Positions 33,932-43,103 of a stretch of 64,000 nucleotides of DNA are shown piece by piece (the stretch's first letter is position 1; each line of letters opens with the position of its first letter). The notes beneath the pieces are model-generated. The model saw only the letters and a program-made list of their open reading frames with translations, ran no database searches and was not told where the DNA came from. The stretch is taken from assembly GCA_937937585.1 (NCBI GenBank), contig CALDCB010000012.1, forward strand, positions 214,587-278,586. The letters run 5' to 3'. This DNA is from an uncultured Coriobacteriaceae bacterium. Its GTDB lineage: Bacteria; Actinomycetota; Coriobacteriia; Coriobacteriales; Eggerthellaceae. The position numbers and the translations under genes are program-made.

Positions 33932-36082
33932 ATGGCTCATCTTTCGAATCTCGAAGGTATCGCTATGGAAGGCAAGCTGCCTGACGTAAGGCTTGCCAAC
34001 ACGCCGTTCAAGGTTGTCTCGCCGTACGAGCCTGCAGGCGATCAGCCCCAAGCCATCAAAGCGCTTGCCAAGAACGTTGACGACGGCATGCGTTATCAAA
34101 CCCTTTTGGGCGTTACCGGCTCGGGCAAGACCTTCACTATGGCTAAAGTCATCGAGGCCACGCAGAAGCCCACGTTGGTGCTTGCCCCCAACAAGACGCT
34201 TGCGGCTCAGCTGGCGGGCGAGCTGAAGGAGTTCTTCCCCAACAACTCGGTTGTCTACTTCGTTTCTTACTACGACTACTATCAGCCCGAAGCATACGTC
34301 CCTGCTTCGGATACGTTTATCGAGAAGGACGCATCGATCAATGAGGAAGTCGAGAAACTCCGTCATGCGGCCACGTCTGCTTTGCTTTCGCGCCGTGATT
34401 GCATCGTGGTTGCGTCCGTAAGCTGCATCTACGGCATCGGCTCGCCAATGGATTATGCGGGCATGGCGGTTTTTCTTGATAAGGAAAAGCCTGCCGAACG
34501 CGATGATGTCATCCATGATCTTATCGACATTCAATACGACCGAAACGATTATGAGCTTTCGCGCGGGACCTTCCGCGTGCGCGGCGACAACCTGGATGTG
34601 TTCCCTCCGTATGCCGACAACCCCATCCGCATCGAGTTCTGGGGTGACGAGATCGAGTCCATCTCGGAAGTCGACAACGTTACGGGCGAGGTTCTTCAAA
34701 CGTACGAAGCGCTTCCCATCTGGCCGGCTTCCCATTATGTCACTGCGCGTCCGAAGCTCGATCGCGCCATGGCAAGCATTCGCGAGGAGCTTCAAAGCCG
34801 CCTCGAGCAGTTCCGCTCCGAAGGTAAGCTTCTTGAAGCGGAGCGCCTTGAAATGCGCACCAGCTACGATCTTGAGATGCTCGAGACCATGGGCTTCTGC
34901 AGCGGCATCGAGAACTATTCGCGCCATATCGACGGCCGCGCTCCGGGCGAGCCGCCGTACACGCTCATCGATTATTTTCCGAAGGGCTTCCTGTGCATTA
35001 TCGACGAGAGTCATGTCACCGTGCCGCAGATCCGCGGCATGCATGAAGGCGACCGTTCGCGTAAGATCACCCTGGCCGAGCATGGCTTCAGGTTGCCCAG
35101 CTGTCTGGACAACCGTCCGCTGCGTTTTGACGAGCTCGAGCAGCGTGTGCCGCAGTTCATTTATGTGTCGGCAACCCCGGGCGATTATGAGGAACGCGTC
35201 AGCCAGGCGAAAGTCGAGCAGATCATTCGCCCAACCGGGTTGCTTGACCCCGAGATTATCGTGCGTCCCGTCGCCTCGCAAATCGACGACATCATCGACG
35301 AGGCAAAGTTGCGCGCTTCGCGCGACGAGCGCACACTTATCACCACGCTTACCAAGAAGATGGCGGAGGATTTGACAGATCACCTGCTTGATCAGGGAGT
35401 TCGCGCGCGATACATGCATTCGGACATCGCCACGCTCGACCGTGTCGAGATCCTGCGCGATTTGCGCATGGGCAAGTTCGACACGTTGGTGGGCATCAAC
35501 CTGCTGCGCGAGGGCCTCGATCTGCCCGAGGTGTCGCTTGTCGCCATTCTTGATGCCGACAAGGAAGGCTTCCTGCGCAACCACCGCTCGCTTATTCAGA
35601 CCATTGGGCGTGCGGCGCGTAACGTGTCGGGCCAGGTATTGATGTACGCCGACAAGATCACCGATTCCATGCGTTTGGCCATAGACGAGACGCGTCGCCG
35701 CCGTGCTATCCAGATGAAGTACAACGAGGATCACGGTATCGAGCCGCAAACCGTCCGCAAGGCCATTAGCAACATCATCGGATACGTTACCGAGGGAAGC
35801 GCCGGCAAGACGGCCGAGCAGGTCAATCAGGAATTGGCCGAGCTTTCACGTGAAGAGGTCCTTCGCATCATCTCCAGCATGGAGGACGAGATGGCCGAGG
35901 CGTCAAAGAACATGGACTTCGAACAAGCTGCCCAGATCCGCGATCAAGTGGTCAAGCTGCGCGCGTCGTTCGAGGGTACGTCCGAGGAAGATGCGCTGGC
36001 CGGTTTGAAGAAGCAGGCACGCAAGGGAAGCGCATTCGGCAATAGGAAAAACGCGGCGTATGGTTCAAGCCGCAGAAGCTAA
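33932..36082 (+). CDS. uvrB: Excinuclease ABC subunit B
   Basis: A 716-residue UvrB, slightly longer than usual. Walker A is [10 protein letters not shown], and the beta-hairpin region is [20 protein letters not shown]. Later helicase motifs include [23 protein letters not shown] and [10 protein letters not shown]. The C-terminal UVR motif is [13 protein letters not shown], for UvrC contact. UvrB verifies damage after UvrA loading in nucleotide excision repair. I use ATG 33932 (AAGGGG upstream); an ATG at 33965 would start at [11 protein letters not shown] basic Gly/Ser tail ends the protein. dtd follows after 14 bases. No LexA box was seen upstream. Confidence 0.97.
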   Translation: MAHLSNLEGIAMEGKLPDVRLANTPFKVVSPYEPAGDQPQAIKALAKNVDDGMRYQTLLGVTGSGKTFTMAKVIEATQKPTLVLAPNKTLAAQLAGELKEFFPNNSVVYFVSYYDYYQPEAYVPASDTFIEKDASINEEVEKLRHAATSALLSRRDCIVVASVSCIYGIGSPMDYAGMAVFLDKEKPAERDDVIHDLIDIQYDRNDYELSRGTFRVRGDNLDVFPPYADNPIRIEFWGDEIESISEVDNVTGEVLQTYEALPIWPASHYVTARPKLDRAMASIREELQSRLEQFRSEGKLLEAERLEMRTSYDLEMLETMGFCSGIENYSRHIDGRAPGEPPYTLIDYFPKGFLCIIDESHVTVPQIRGMHEGDRSRKITLAEHGFRLPSCLDNRPLRFDELEQRVPQFIYVSATPGDYEERVSQAKVEQIIRPTGLLDPEIIVRPVASQIDDIIDEAKLRASRDERTLITTLTKKMAEDLTDHLLDQGVRARYMHSDIATLDRVEILRDLRMGKFDTLVGINLLREGLDLPEVSLVAILDADKEGFLRNHRSLIQTIGRAARNVSGQVLMYADKITDSMRLAIDETRRRRAIQMKYNEDHGIEPQTVRKAISNIIGYVTEGSAGKTAEQVNQELAELSREEVLRIISSMEDEMAEASKNMDFEQAAQIRDQVVKLRASFEGTSEEDALAGLKKQARKGSAFGNRKNAAYGSSRRS

Positions 36083-36096
36083 GGGAGCAACAGCAG

Positions 36097-36543
36097 ATGA
36101 AAGCAGTGATCCAGCGAGTGACGCAGGCGCAGGTTCAGATCGAGGGCAACGTAGTCGGCTCTATCGGCAAAGGCTTCCTGATTTTACTGGGCGTGGGTCA
36201 GAACGATTCGGAAGAGCAGGTCGAGAAGCTGTGGTCGAAGATCTTCCGTATGCGCATTTTCGCTGACGAGAACGGGAAAACCAATCTTTCGCTTGGCGAT
36301 GCCGCTGGCGAGGTTCTGGTGGTCTCGCAGTTCACCCTGTATGCCGATTGCCGTCGCGGCAATCGTCCCTCGTTCACGAAGGCGGGTTCGCCCGATAGCG
36401 CCAACGCCTTGTATGAGCGCTTCGTCGAGCGCGCCCGTCGAGACGTTGAACGTGTTGAAACGGGAGAGTTCGGCGCCGATATGCAAGTCTCCCTGCAAAA
36501 CGATGGCCCCTTCACTATTTTGCTGGATACCGACGAATTGTAG
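36097..36543 (+). CDS. dtd: D-aminoacyl-tRNA deacylase
   Basis: A 148-residue Dtd: [20 protein letters not shown], the family [17 protein letters not shown] segment, and [10 protein letters not shown]...[20 protein letters not shown], which contains the cross-subunit GP motif. It removes D-amino acids, and glycine mis-attached to alanine tRNA, from tRNA. The ATG at 36097 follows AAGGGAGC. It is just downstream of uvrB and probably co-transcribed. Confidence 0.96.
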   Translation: MKAVIQRVTQAQVQIEGNVVGSIGKGFLILLGVGQNDSEEQVEKLWSKIFRMRIFADENGKTNLSLGDAAGEVLVVSQFTLYADCRRGNRPSFTKAGSPDSANALYERFVERARRDVERVETGEFGADMQVSLQNDGPFTILLDTDEL

Positions 36544-36722
36544 GACGCCGCGAACGGTGTTGGCTTCCTGTTTGACCGTGCGTTTGCGGCGCGGTGTGTG
36601 ACCTGGTTTTGCGGCGAGCCGCAGTTGGGCGCTTGTTGGATTCCCGTTGGATGACGGTTGGGCGCCAGATGGGACCGCTTTGTTATACTCGGAGCGGTTC
36701 TCTGAAACCCTTTGGAGGATGA

Positions 36723-38417
36723 ATGATCGACGAGATTCAAGTTCGCAACGTTGCGTTAATCGAGCAGGCAACCTTGCTGCCATCTCGTGGGCTTACCGTG
36801 CTCACAGGTGAAACAGGTGCGGGTAAAACCGCGCTTCTTTCTGCTATGAAGCTGCTCATGGGTGCCCGGTCAAGCGCCGACATGGTTCGCGACGGGGCTT
36901 CAGGGCTTGAGGTTTCGGGTCGCTTTTTCTTTACGCCTAGCGAATCGGAGCAGCATGACGTAGGCGACATTCAGCCTGATGAGGCCGACGAGCCCTTCGA
37001 GGACGACGGCGAGCTTGTCGTTACCAGGCGTGTTGGCTCGGACGGGCGCTCGCGCGTGTCGCTGAACGGGCGCATGGCCAGCGTGCGCGAGGTTGCCCAA
37101 AAGGTCGCTCCGCACGTAGACTTGTGCGGTCAGTTCGAGCACCAGCAGCTTATGAAGCCCGCAGCCCATGTCGGGATGCTTGATTCGTGGGCGGGGCAGC
37201 AGGTTCTCGACGTGCTTGGCGATTACCGTGCCGCGTTCGACGAGGCTTCTCGCGCCGCGGCCGAACTCGACCGAATCAAAACCGCAGCCTCCGAAGGTTC
37301 GGCAAAGCTTGACGAAGCACGCTTCACATTGGCGCGCATCGACGAGGTTTCTCCAGTTCCGGGTGAATACGAAGATCTTCGCCAAAGCCTCGAGCTTGCC
37401 GAGCACGCCGAATCGTTGGCAACGGCGGTTGCGGTCGTGCGCGACTCTCTTGCGGGTGACGAGGGCGCTCTTGATCGCCTGAGCATCGCCGCCGATCAGC
37501 TTGAGCAGGTTTCCGGTGTCGACCCGACGCTCGGCCAGCTTGCTTCCTCGTTGCGCGAGGTTGGCTACGTGGTCGAGGACGTGGCTGCCGAAGTGCGCGG
37601 CTATCAGGACAAGATCGACTTCGATCCGCAAATGCTTGCGGAAAGCCAAGAGAGGTTCGCTGCCCTTCAGGGGCTTATGCGCAGTTTCGGTCCCACGATG
37701 GATCAGGTTTTCGAAAAGCGCGATCAGGCCAAAGAGGCAATCTCATTGGTTGACGACGCCGATGTCCGCTTGCGTGCGGCAACGGCTGCGCTTGATGCCG
37801 CCGAAGAACGCCTGGCTGCAGCGGCCGATGCCCTCGATTCCGCTCGAGGTCAAGCGGCGCCCCGCTTTTCGGAGGCGGTTTCCAAGAACATGGCACGCAT
37901 GGAGATGTCGGGTGCCGAAATCGAATGCCGCATCGAGCGGCTCGATCGTTCTCAGTGGACGAAGTCGGGCTCGTCGGCTGTCGAGTTCATGTACCGTCCC
38001 GGTCGCGGCATGCAGGCGCGACCTCTTGCGCGTATTGCTTCCGGCGGCGAGGTCAGCCGCGTGATGCTTGCCATCAAGGTTGTCCTTGGCGAAACCGACG
38101 CCATCGATACGCTGGTATTCGACGAAGTCGACGCCGGCGTGGGGGGTTCAACCGCAGTTGCTTTGGCCGAGGTTCTTGCTGACTTGGCTAAGACGCATCA
38201 GGTTATCGTGGTCACGCACCTCGCACAGGTGGCGGTTCGCGGCGATTCTCATTACGTGGTGAAGAAGAGCGTTTCTTCCGAGGGCGCTCCCGTCACTGTG
38301 CTCTCTAGCATTTCGGGCGACGATCGCGTGGCCGAGATCGCGCGCATGCTTTCGGGTGATGCAACCGATGCGTCCATCGCTCATGCCCGCGAAATGTTGC
38401 TGAAACAAAACTCTTGA
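36723..38417 (+). CDS. recN: DNA repair protein RecN
   Basis: A 564-residue SMC-like ATPase: MIDEIQVRNVALIEQATLLP, Walker A TGETGAGKTALL, FEHQQLM after the first lobe, a helical coiled-coil-like middle (residues ~160-390), then the signature ARIASGGEVSRVMLAIK and Walker B TLVFDEVDAGVGG with VVTHLAQVAV. It acts early in double-strand break repair. The ATG at 36723 follows TTGGAGG. The last codons overlap the -35 box of the tryptophan T-box promoter. In many Firmicutes recN ends the accBC-nusB-dxs operon; here it is 16 kb away. Confidence 0.96.
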   Translation: MIDEIQVRNVALIEQATLLPSRGLTVLTGETGAGKTALLSAMKLLMGARSSADMVRDGASGLEVSGRFFFTPSESEQHDVGDIQPDEADEPFEDDGELVVTRRVGSDGRSRVSLNGRMASVREVAQKVAPHVDLCGQFEHQQLMKPAAHVGMLDSWAGQQVLDVLGDYRAAFDEASRAAAELDRIKTAASEGSAKLDEARFTLARIDEVSPVPGEYEDLRQSLELAEHAESLATAVAVVRDSLAGDEGALDRLSIAADQLEQVSGVDPTLGQLASSLREVGYVVEDVAAEVRGYQDKIDFDPQMLAESQERFAALQGLMRSFGPTMDQVFEKRDQAKEAISLVDDADVRLRAATAALDAAEERLAAAADALDSARGQAAPRFSEAVSKNMARMEMSGAEIECRIERLDRSQWTKSGSSAVEFMYRPGRGMQARPLARIASGGEVSRVMLAIKVVLGETDAIDTLVFDEVDAGVGGSTAVALAEVLADLAKTHQVIVVTHLAQVAVRGDSHYVVKKSVSSEGAPVTVLSSISGDDRVAEIARMLSGDATDASIAHAREMLLKQNS

Positions 38418-38442
38418 CAGGAAAGTTGCGGCAAGCTAAATT
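38414..38442 (+). promoter_or_regulatory. Sigma-70-type promoter of the tryptophan T-box transcript
   Basis: TTGACA (38414-38419), a 17-base spacer, and TAAATT (38437-38442). This is the best promoter match in the window. Its -35 box overlaps the recN stop codon. Confidence 0.8.
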
Positions 38443-38499
38443 AGCGCCACAACTTAATAGTTGAAACCGTTGAGGCGAAAGTAACGTCAGCAGAGGCGC

Positions 38500-38735
38500 T
38501 CACAGAGAGCGGGCGATGGTGTGAATCCTGCAGTAGCTGGTTGGCAAATGGTTCGCCGAGGGAAAGGGGAAAGGCCGCAAGGCTGAGTATCTGGACCGTG
38601 AGCCCGCGTTAGAGGCAGGACATGTGTTGGCATGTTCGTGAGAGGGTTCCTGACCAGAACCAATCAAAGGTGGCACCGCAGGTTTATCAGCCTGTCCTTT
38701 GAAGTCCGCAAGGGCTTGAAAGGACAGGCTTTTTT
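38500..38735 (+). ncRNA. T-box leader, tryptophan-specific
   Basis: Stem I is closed by GCGGGC (38509-38514) and GCCCGC (38602-38607). On its 3' side lies the specifier UGG (38592-38594), followed by A, which reads tryptophan. The T-box motif AAAGGTGGCACCGC (around 38667-38680) has UGGC. Its C pairs with the discriminator G of bacterial tRNA-Trp, an independent match to tryptophan. The terminator has 12-bp arms AGCCTGTCCTTT (38689-38700) and AAAGGACAGGCT (38719-38730) and a T-run. Uncharged tRNA-Trp should block termination and switch on the downstream transporter genes. Confidence 0.9.
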
Positions 38736-38888
38736 GTTTGTCGGGGTCACGCGCAGTAAGTCGCGAAAGCGCGGTAAGACGAAGCTTTGATTTCGTTCGT
38801 CGGCCCTGTTCGATCTGCCGGCAGTATTGGATGGCTCGCAAGAGCCCGTCGGCGTACCGAACAGGTCGCCAAGAAAGGAACGATCATC

Positions 38889-39476
38889 ATGGCAACTCAA
38901 GCAACCGCACAGAAGCGTACCGTCAACGCAACCGCAAGCAGCAACGGCTTGTCCGTTCACGATCTTATTCTTGTCGCTGTATTGATAGCGGCTGGCGCTG
39001 TTTTGAAGCTGACCGTTTCAAGCTTCCTTAATTTCGGCGGAATGAAACCCAACTTCATGATCGCTATGTACTGTTTGGCGATCATCCTCACTAAGCCCAA
39101 GGTCTACCAATCGGCGATTATCGGTTTGCTGGTTGGTTTGGTCAGCCAGATTCCCATGTTGAACGCAACGCCCCTTGTCAACATCGCCTCCGAGACGCTG
39201 GGCGCGTTGGTTTGCGGCATGCTTGTTGCGGCGCTTGTCAACGTCGCGCCTGGTAACAAGGCCTTCCAAAACGTCATCGCCCCGATTGTCATCACTTTCG
39301 TCACGACGGTCGTGTCCGGCTACACCTTCGCGATGATCGTGGGCGTTGCCATCAGCCATCTTGCCCCGCTCGCGGTTTTCGGCGTGTATGCGGCGATGGT
39401 TTTGGGCACTGCCGCGATGAACTCTGTGCTTGCGGTCATCCTTGTCCCGGTTCTTCATGCCGTGCTGAAGCGCTAG
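38889..39476 (+). CDS. trpP: TrpP-like substrate-binding (S) component of an ECF transporter
   Basis: A 195-residue membrane protein with about five to six helices. After a polar N-terminus comes HDLILVAVLIAAGAVLKLTV, then GGMKPNFMIAMYCLAIILTKP, which matches the MKPD/N-containing region of Bacillus TrpP tryptophan transporters. ATG 38889 has AAAGGAAC upstream. It lies directly after a tryptophan-specific T-box leader and is followed by genes for two ECF ATPases and EcfT. The simplest reading is a dedicated tryptophan (or indole-compound) importer induced when tRNA-Trp is uncharged. The family call is by eye; the regulatory evidence is strong. Confidence 0.82.
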   Translation: MATQATAQKRTVNATASSNGLSVHDLILVAVLIAAGAVLKLTVSSFLNFGGMKPNFMIAMYCLAIILTKPKVYQSAIIGLLVGLVSQIPMLNATPLVNIASETLGALVCGMLVAALVNVAPGNKAFQNVIAPIVITFVTTVVSGYTFAMIVGVAISHLAPLAVFGVYAAMVLGTAAMNSVLAVILVPVLHAVLKR

Positions 39477-39575
39477 AAACGTCGCTCGTGTGTGCGATTG
39501 GGCGGATCCTTCCGGTTGATCGTTTTCGATCAATTCTCCTTCGCCCGATCGCCGCTTCCCTTGAAAGGTTCGATC

Positions 39576-40433
39576 ATGATTGAAGTATCTCAATTGTCGT
39601 TCCGCTATCGCGAGGGCGAGGATCTTCTGCTGAAGGACATCAACCTCGTTATTCCCGATGGATCGTTCGTGGGCATCACCGGTGCTGCCGGATCGGGAAA
39701 GTCCACTCTCACGTATGCGCTTAACGGCATCATCCCGCATTGCTATCCGGGCGATTTTTATGGAAGCGTGAAGATCGACGGCATCGATACGTGCGAGGCA
39801 TCGCTGACCGATGTAAGTCGTTTGGTCGGTAGCGTTTGCCAGGATGTCGATTCCCAAATCGTGACATCGGTGGTCGAGGACGAGATCCTGTATGGTCTTG
39901 AGAATTTCTCGGTTCCGAAGGATCAGGTCGAGGGGCGCCTGAACGACGCTTTGGTCGCAATGGGAATCGAGGACCTGCGTTACCGCAGCATCGCCGGTCT
40001 TTCTGGAGGCCAGAAGCAGAAGGTCGCCGTGGCCTCGGTGATCGCGTTGAAGCCTCGTGTGCTTATATTGGACGAGCCGACGGCGGAGCTTGACCCCGCG
40101 TCGTCGCTTGCGGTTTTCGAGTTATTGGAGTCATATGCGCGCGACCAGGGGACGACGGTGGTTGTCGTGGAACAGAAGATCGCCCTGCTGTCACGTTTCG
40201 CAGATACCGTTCTTGTGCTCGACGACGGTCGAATCCGCTTTCAAGGATCTCCCGCTGAAGTGCTTGAACATTCCGACGAACTGCTTGAGATTGGCGTCAA
40301 CTGCCCGCGTTCGACAAGCTTGGTCAATCGTTTGAAGCAGCGGGGACTGGCAACCGGCAGTGCTGTGCGCGATGTCGACGGCGCAGTGCGCGTTTGCTCA
40401 GATCTGCTGAGCGCGAAGGGGGCGGTCGCATGA
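39576..40433 (+). CDS. ecfA1: ECF transporter ATPase A1
   Basis: A 285-residue energizing ATPase starting MIEVSQLSFRYREGEDLLLK. Walker A is GAAGSGKSTL, the Q-loop is GSVCQDVDSQ, the signature is LSGGQKQKVAVAS, Walker B is VLILDEPTAELDP and the switch is VVVEQK (Glu-Gln in place of the usual His). That switch replacement is seen in some Ecf/Cbi ATPases but could reduce hydrolysis at this site. ATG 39576 has AAAGG upstream. The stop overlaps the next gene (ATGA). It works with EcfA2 and EcfT to drive the TrpP-like component. Confidence 0.9.
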   Translation: MIEVSQLSFRYREGEDLLLKDINLVIPDGSFVGITGAAGSGKSTLTYALNGIIPHCYPGDFYGSVKIDGIDTCEASLTDVSRLVGSVCQDVDSQIVTSVVEDEILYGLENFSVPKDQVEGRLNDALVAMGIEDLRYRSIAGLSGGQKQKVAVASVIALKPRVLILDEPTAELDPASSLAVFELLESYARDQGTTVVVVEQKIALLSRFADTVLVLDDGRIRFQGSPAEVLEHSDELLEIGVNCPRSTSLVNRLKQRGLATGSAVRDVDGAVRVCSDLLSAKGAVA

Positions 40434-41272
40434 TCGAGTTTCGCAACGTATCGGCTTCGTACGACACGCAAACCCCGGTTCTTCGCGATGTCAGCTTCAA
40501 AGTGAGGGATGGCGAGTTCGTTGCGTTCATGGGAACGAACGGCGCCGGTAAATCAACTACGATGCGCCTGATCAACGGCCTGCTGAAGCCAACGTCCGGA
40601 GAGGTTTTGATCGACGACGTCCCCACTTCCCGCTTGAAAACAAGCGAGTTGGCCGCGCGTGTCGGCTTTTTGTTCCAAAACCCCGATCGCCAGATCTGTT
40701 GCAAGACGGTCCGGGAGGAGCTGGCATTCGGCTTCAAGGCGCAAGGACGGTTCGACGAGCAGGCCAAGGAGAAGGTCGAGGCGATGATCGAGCTCTTTGC
40801 TTTCGATGGTGACGCCGAGCCGTTTCTTTTGAATAGAGGAACGCGCCAGCTTTTGGCGCTTGCCTCGATCATCGTGCTTGAACCGCCTGTTGTCGTTCTT
40901 GACGAACCCACCACGGGCCTTGATTTCCGTGAGTGCGGAAAGGTGATGGACGCCGTGCGCGACCTGTCGGCGAAGGGGACGACCGTCATCATGGTGTGCC
41001 ACGACATGGAGGTTGTGGCCGATTACGCACAGCGCGCCATTGTGATGACGGCCGGCCAGGTCGTTGCCGACGGCGCGACGTTCGACGTCTTTCGCAACGA
41101 AGCGGCCTTGAGTCGAGCGCACCTGCTTCCCCCGCAGATCGTCGAGGTCTCCCTGAGGCTTGAAGCTCGGGGCGTGGTTGCCTCCGATTCCGAAATCGCG
41201 CGCGCGAACACGCTTGACGAGATGACCGACGCGATTGCCGTGCAGTGCGCAAAGAAAGAAGGTGCGCTATGA
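40430..41272 (+). CDS. ecfA2: ECF transporter ATPase A2 with degenerate signature motif
   Basis: A 280-residue ATPase starting MIEFRNVSASYDTQTPVLRD. Walker A GTNGAGKST, Q-loop FLFQNPDRQ, Walker B VVVLDEPTTGLD and switch VCHD are intact. The ABC signature is LNRGTRQLLALAS instead of LSGGQ. In an A1/A2 dimer this would weaken the site formed with the Walker A of A1, leaving one canonical ATP site. The start overlaps the A1 stop and the end overlaps ecfT (both ATGA), so the module is tightly coupled. Confidence 0.9.
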   Translation: MIEFRNVSASYDTQTPVLRDVSFKVRDGEFVAFMGTNGAGKSTTMRLINGLLKPTSGEVLIDDVPTSRLKTSELAARVGFLFQNPDRQICCKTVREELAFGFKAQGRFDEQAKEKVEAMIELFAFDGDAEPFLLNRGTRQLLALASIIVLEPPVVVLDEPTTGLDFRECGKVMDAVRDLSAKGTTVIMVCHDMEVVADYAQRAIVMTAGQVVADGATFDVFRNEAALSRAHLLPPQIVEVSLRLEARGVVASDSEIARANTLDEMTDAIAVQCAKKEGAL

Positions 41273-42027
41273 AGGGGTTCTTGGAGTTCGTTCCCGGCGA
41301 CAGTTTCCTGCATAGGATGAACCCGATCGCGAAGCTTGCCTCGGCGTTCCTCATCGTTGCGGGGTGTTTCGTGACGGATAGCTTCGTGCTTTTGGCCTGC
41401 GTTCTGGTTCTTGACGTGGTTTTATCCGCTCGGTGCAAGATGACCCGGCAGACTTTGGGGCTGGCAAAAGCCGTTGCGGCTTTCTCTCTTTTGCTGGCGC
41501 TGATAGCCTTGCTGTTCTCGCCTTTGGGCGACGTTTTGGTCGCGCTTCCCTGGGGTTATATCGGCACGGGCAGCGTGGTCTCGGCGTTGCTGATCGTGGT
41601 TCGCCTCGTTGCCTGTGCGGTTCCGCTGTTCTTGGTGTTCTATGTCACGAAGCTCACAGATATGGCGAATGCGCTGGTGAAGGTGTGCCACGTGCCCTAT
41701 CGATACGCGTTCGTGTTCGCGTCGACGGTTCACTTCATCCCTGTTTTCCTGAACGACATGCAGGGGGTTATGGAGGCTCAAACCGCGCGTGGCGTCGAGT
41801 TTGACCAGGGCGGCATCGTGAACAAGGCTCGCTTGATGATTCCCCTTTGCGTTCCGTTGTTGGTAAGCGCGGTGCGCAAGACCGATTCCGCGGCGATCGC
41901 CGCGGAGGTTCGCGGCTTCAACCTGCGCACGCGGGAAAGCGGGTTCAAGGAGTATCCGTTTTCGGCGGGTGATATCGCGGCGATGCTGATTACGGCAGCG
42001 CTTCTGGCGATTGCCGTTGTGATTTAG
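41269..42027 (+). CDS. ecfT: ECF transporter transmembrane component EcfT
   Basis: A 252-residue membrane protein with about five helices: MKGFLEFVPGDSFLHRMNPI, then helices at LASAFLIVAGCFV and LLALIALLFSPLG. The coupling helices carry the EcfT signatures MEAQTARGVEFDQG and AIAAEVRGFNLR, the two A-R-G type motifs that contact the ATPases. The start overlaps ecfA2. The end overlaps by four bases the end of the convergent gene at 42024, with no room for a separate terminator. Confidence 0.9.
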   Translation: MKGFLEFVPGDSFLHRMNPIAKLASAFLIVAGCFVTDSFVLLACVLVLDVVLSARCKMTRQTLGLAKAVAAFSLLLALIALLFSPLGDVLVALPWGYIGTGSVVSALLIVVRLVACAVPLFLVFYVTKLTDMANALVKVCHVPYRYAFVFASTVHFIPVFLNDMQGVMEAQTARGVEFDQGGIVNKARLMIPLCVPLLVSAVRKTDSAAIAAEVRGFNLRTRESGFKEYPFSAGDIAAMLITAALLAIAVVI

Positions 42028-42581
42028 GCGCCCAGCAGCCTGATGAAAGGCACGGCAATGAAGATCGCGCCAACGATCAGCGCAAACGGCACCAGCGCGA
42101 TGTTCTCGAATCGGTTGACCTTGCAAATGGTTAGGTCGTTCTTGTTCACCCAAATGGGGTATTTCTTCCCAACGGTGAAGCGGCGTTCGATCTGCCCTGT
42201 GGTGAACGTGTCCACGCTCGTTCCGGTCAGGCGCGCGTCTTCGATGTTGTACGAGAACGTGAGCACCTGCCTCCCCGTTTCGCGCGATTCGATTTCGGGG
42301 GTGTGACCGCGGTAGGTTGCGTCGATTTTGATGTTGCAGTTGGCGGCGTCAAGCAAAGGCATGATGCCTGCCCAAACCATGCCCGCGCCTAAGGGCACGC
42401 AGATCAGGAACGCAAGCGCGATGGGGGAGTCCGCCAGAACGGCGGCGCCCATCAGGAAGAACCAAGCGGCAATGCCGATGGTCAGGCGTGCATCGCGCGA
42501 TATCCCTTGGCGCGTGAAGAAAACGATGAGCGCGCCGCCCGCCCAAAGCGCAACGGTTATCGGCCACGAACCCAAGCCCAT
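42024..42581 (-). CDS. Membrane protein of unknown function (DUF3592-like)
   Basis: A 185-residue protein. It has two or three N-terminal hydrophobic helices (SWPITVALWAGGALIVFFT, GIAAWFFLMGAAVL, ALAFLICVPLGAGMVWAGIM), a middle soluble beta-rich part with KIDATYRGHTPEIESRETGR and RRFTVGKKYPIWVNKND, and a final C-terminal helix (FALIVGAIFIAVPFIRLLG). The layout and the G.KYPIWVNP-like phrase resemble DUF3592 membrane proteins, but that assignment is tentative. The ATG is at 42581 with AGGAATC upstream. It converges with ecfT and overlaps it by four bases. No function is assigned. Confidence 0.65.
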   Translation of the reverse strand: MGLGSWPITVALWAGGALIVFFTRQGISRDARLTIGIAAWFFLMGAAVLADSPIALAFLICVPLGAGMVWAGIMPLLDAANCNIKIDATYRGHTPEIESRETGRQVLTFSYNIEDARLTGTSVDTFTTGQIERRFTVGKKYPIWVNKNDLTICKVNRFENIALVPFALIVGAIFIAVPFIRLLGA

Positions 42582-42774
42582 CTTGATTCCTTTCGTCGTC
42601 GGTGTTTCGCCGGTTTTGCAGCGCGGGCATGCAGGTTGCCGGCGCGGTTTCGGTAGTCTTCGAAGAAGTGTAGCCGCTTGGAATCTTTGCGGGTTGCACG
42701 AGGGGTTTCTTTCGCGAAATCAATTTGAAGATGCCCACGGATGACGCCGTGCCTTGCCGATTGCGCTATACTGA

Positions 42775-43083
42775 CGGCTACATGCGCTCGACGAAGACGA
42801 CATCGTGCAGGCGCCCGTTCCAAGAGATGCCCCCCCATGGCTGGAAGGGGGCAAGCGGGTAGCACGGTGGTTCCCCTTCGGAGCAGCCTGCCTGAAAGCG
42901 AATGCGCGGCAAAGCGCGCAAGGCGAGATAGGGCGGGACGGATTCCCCGTTATCGGATCAAACAAGAGGGCGTGGCTTAGCCGCGTCAACCAAGGTGGTA
43001 CCGCGAGAGCTTTCTTTCGTCCTTGGACCGGGTTCGACAGACGCCGTTCCCCCCAAGTCGGAAGAAGGCTCTTTTTCGTTTTT
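42775..43083 (+). ncRNA. T-box leader, phenylalanine-specific
   Basis: Lower stem CGAAG (42792-42796)/CTTCG (42876-42880) and upper stem CGTGC (42804-42808)/GCACG (42862-42866) frame an internal loop whose 3' side holds UUC (42871-42873), a Phe codon. AAGAGATG follows as the AG-rich element. The T-box motif TGGTACCGCG is at 42996-43005; the U in UGGU matches the discriminator A of tRNA-Phe. A terminator stem ends in GGCTCTTTTT near 43077. A -10 TATACT (42767-42772) lies upstream. It controls pheST. Confidence 0.88.
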
Positions 43084-43103
43084 CGGAAAGGAAAGGCAAA
43101 GGC

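Noticed and set aside
36544..36722. LexA box upstream of recN, expected for an SOS gene
   Set aside because: No CGAAC-N4-GTTCG-like palindrome is present; only a TATACT -10 element is visible.
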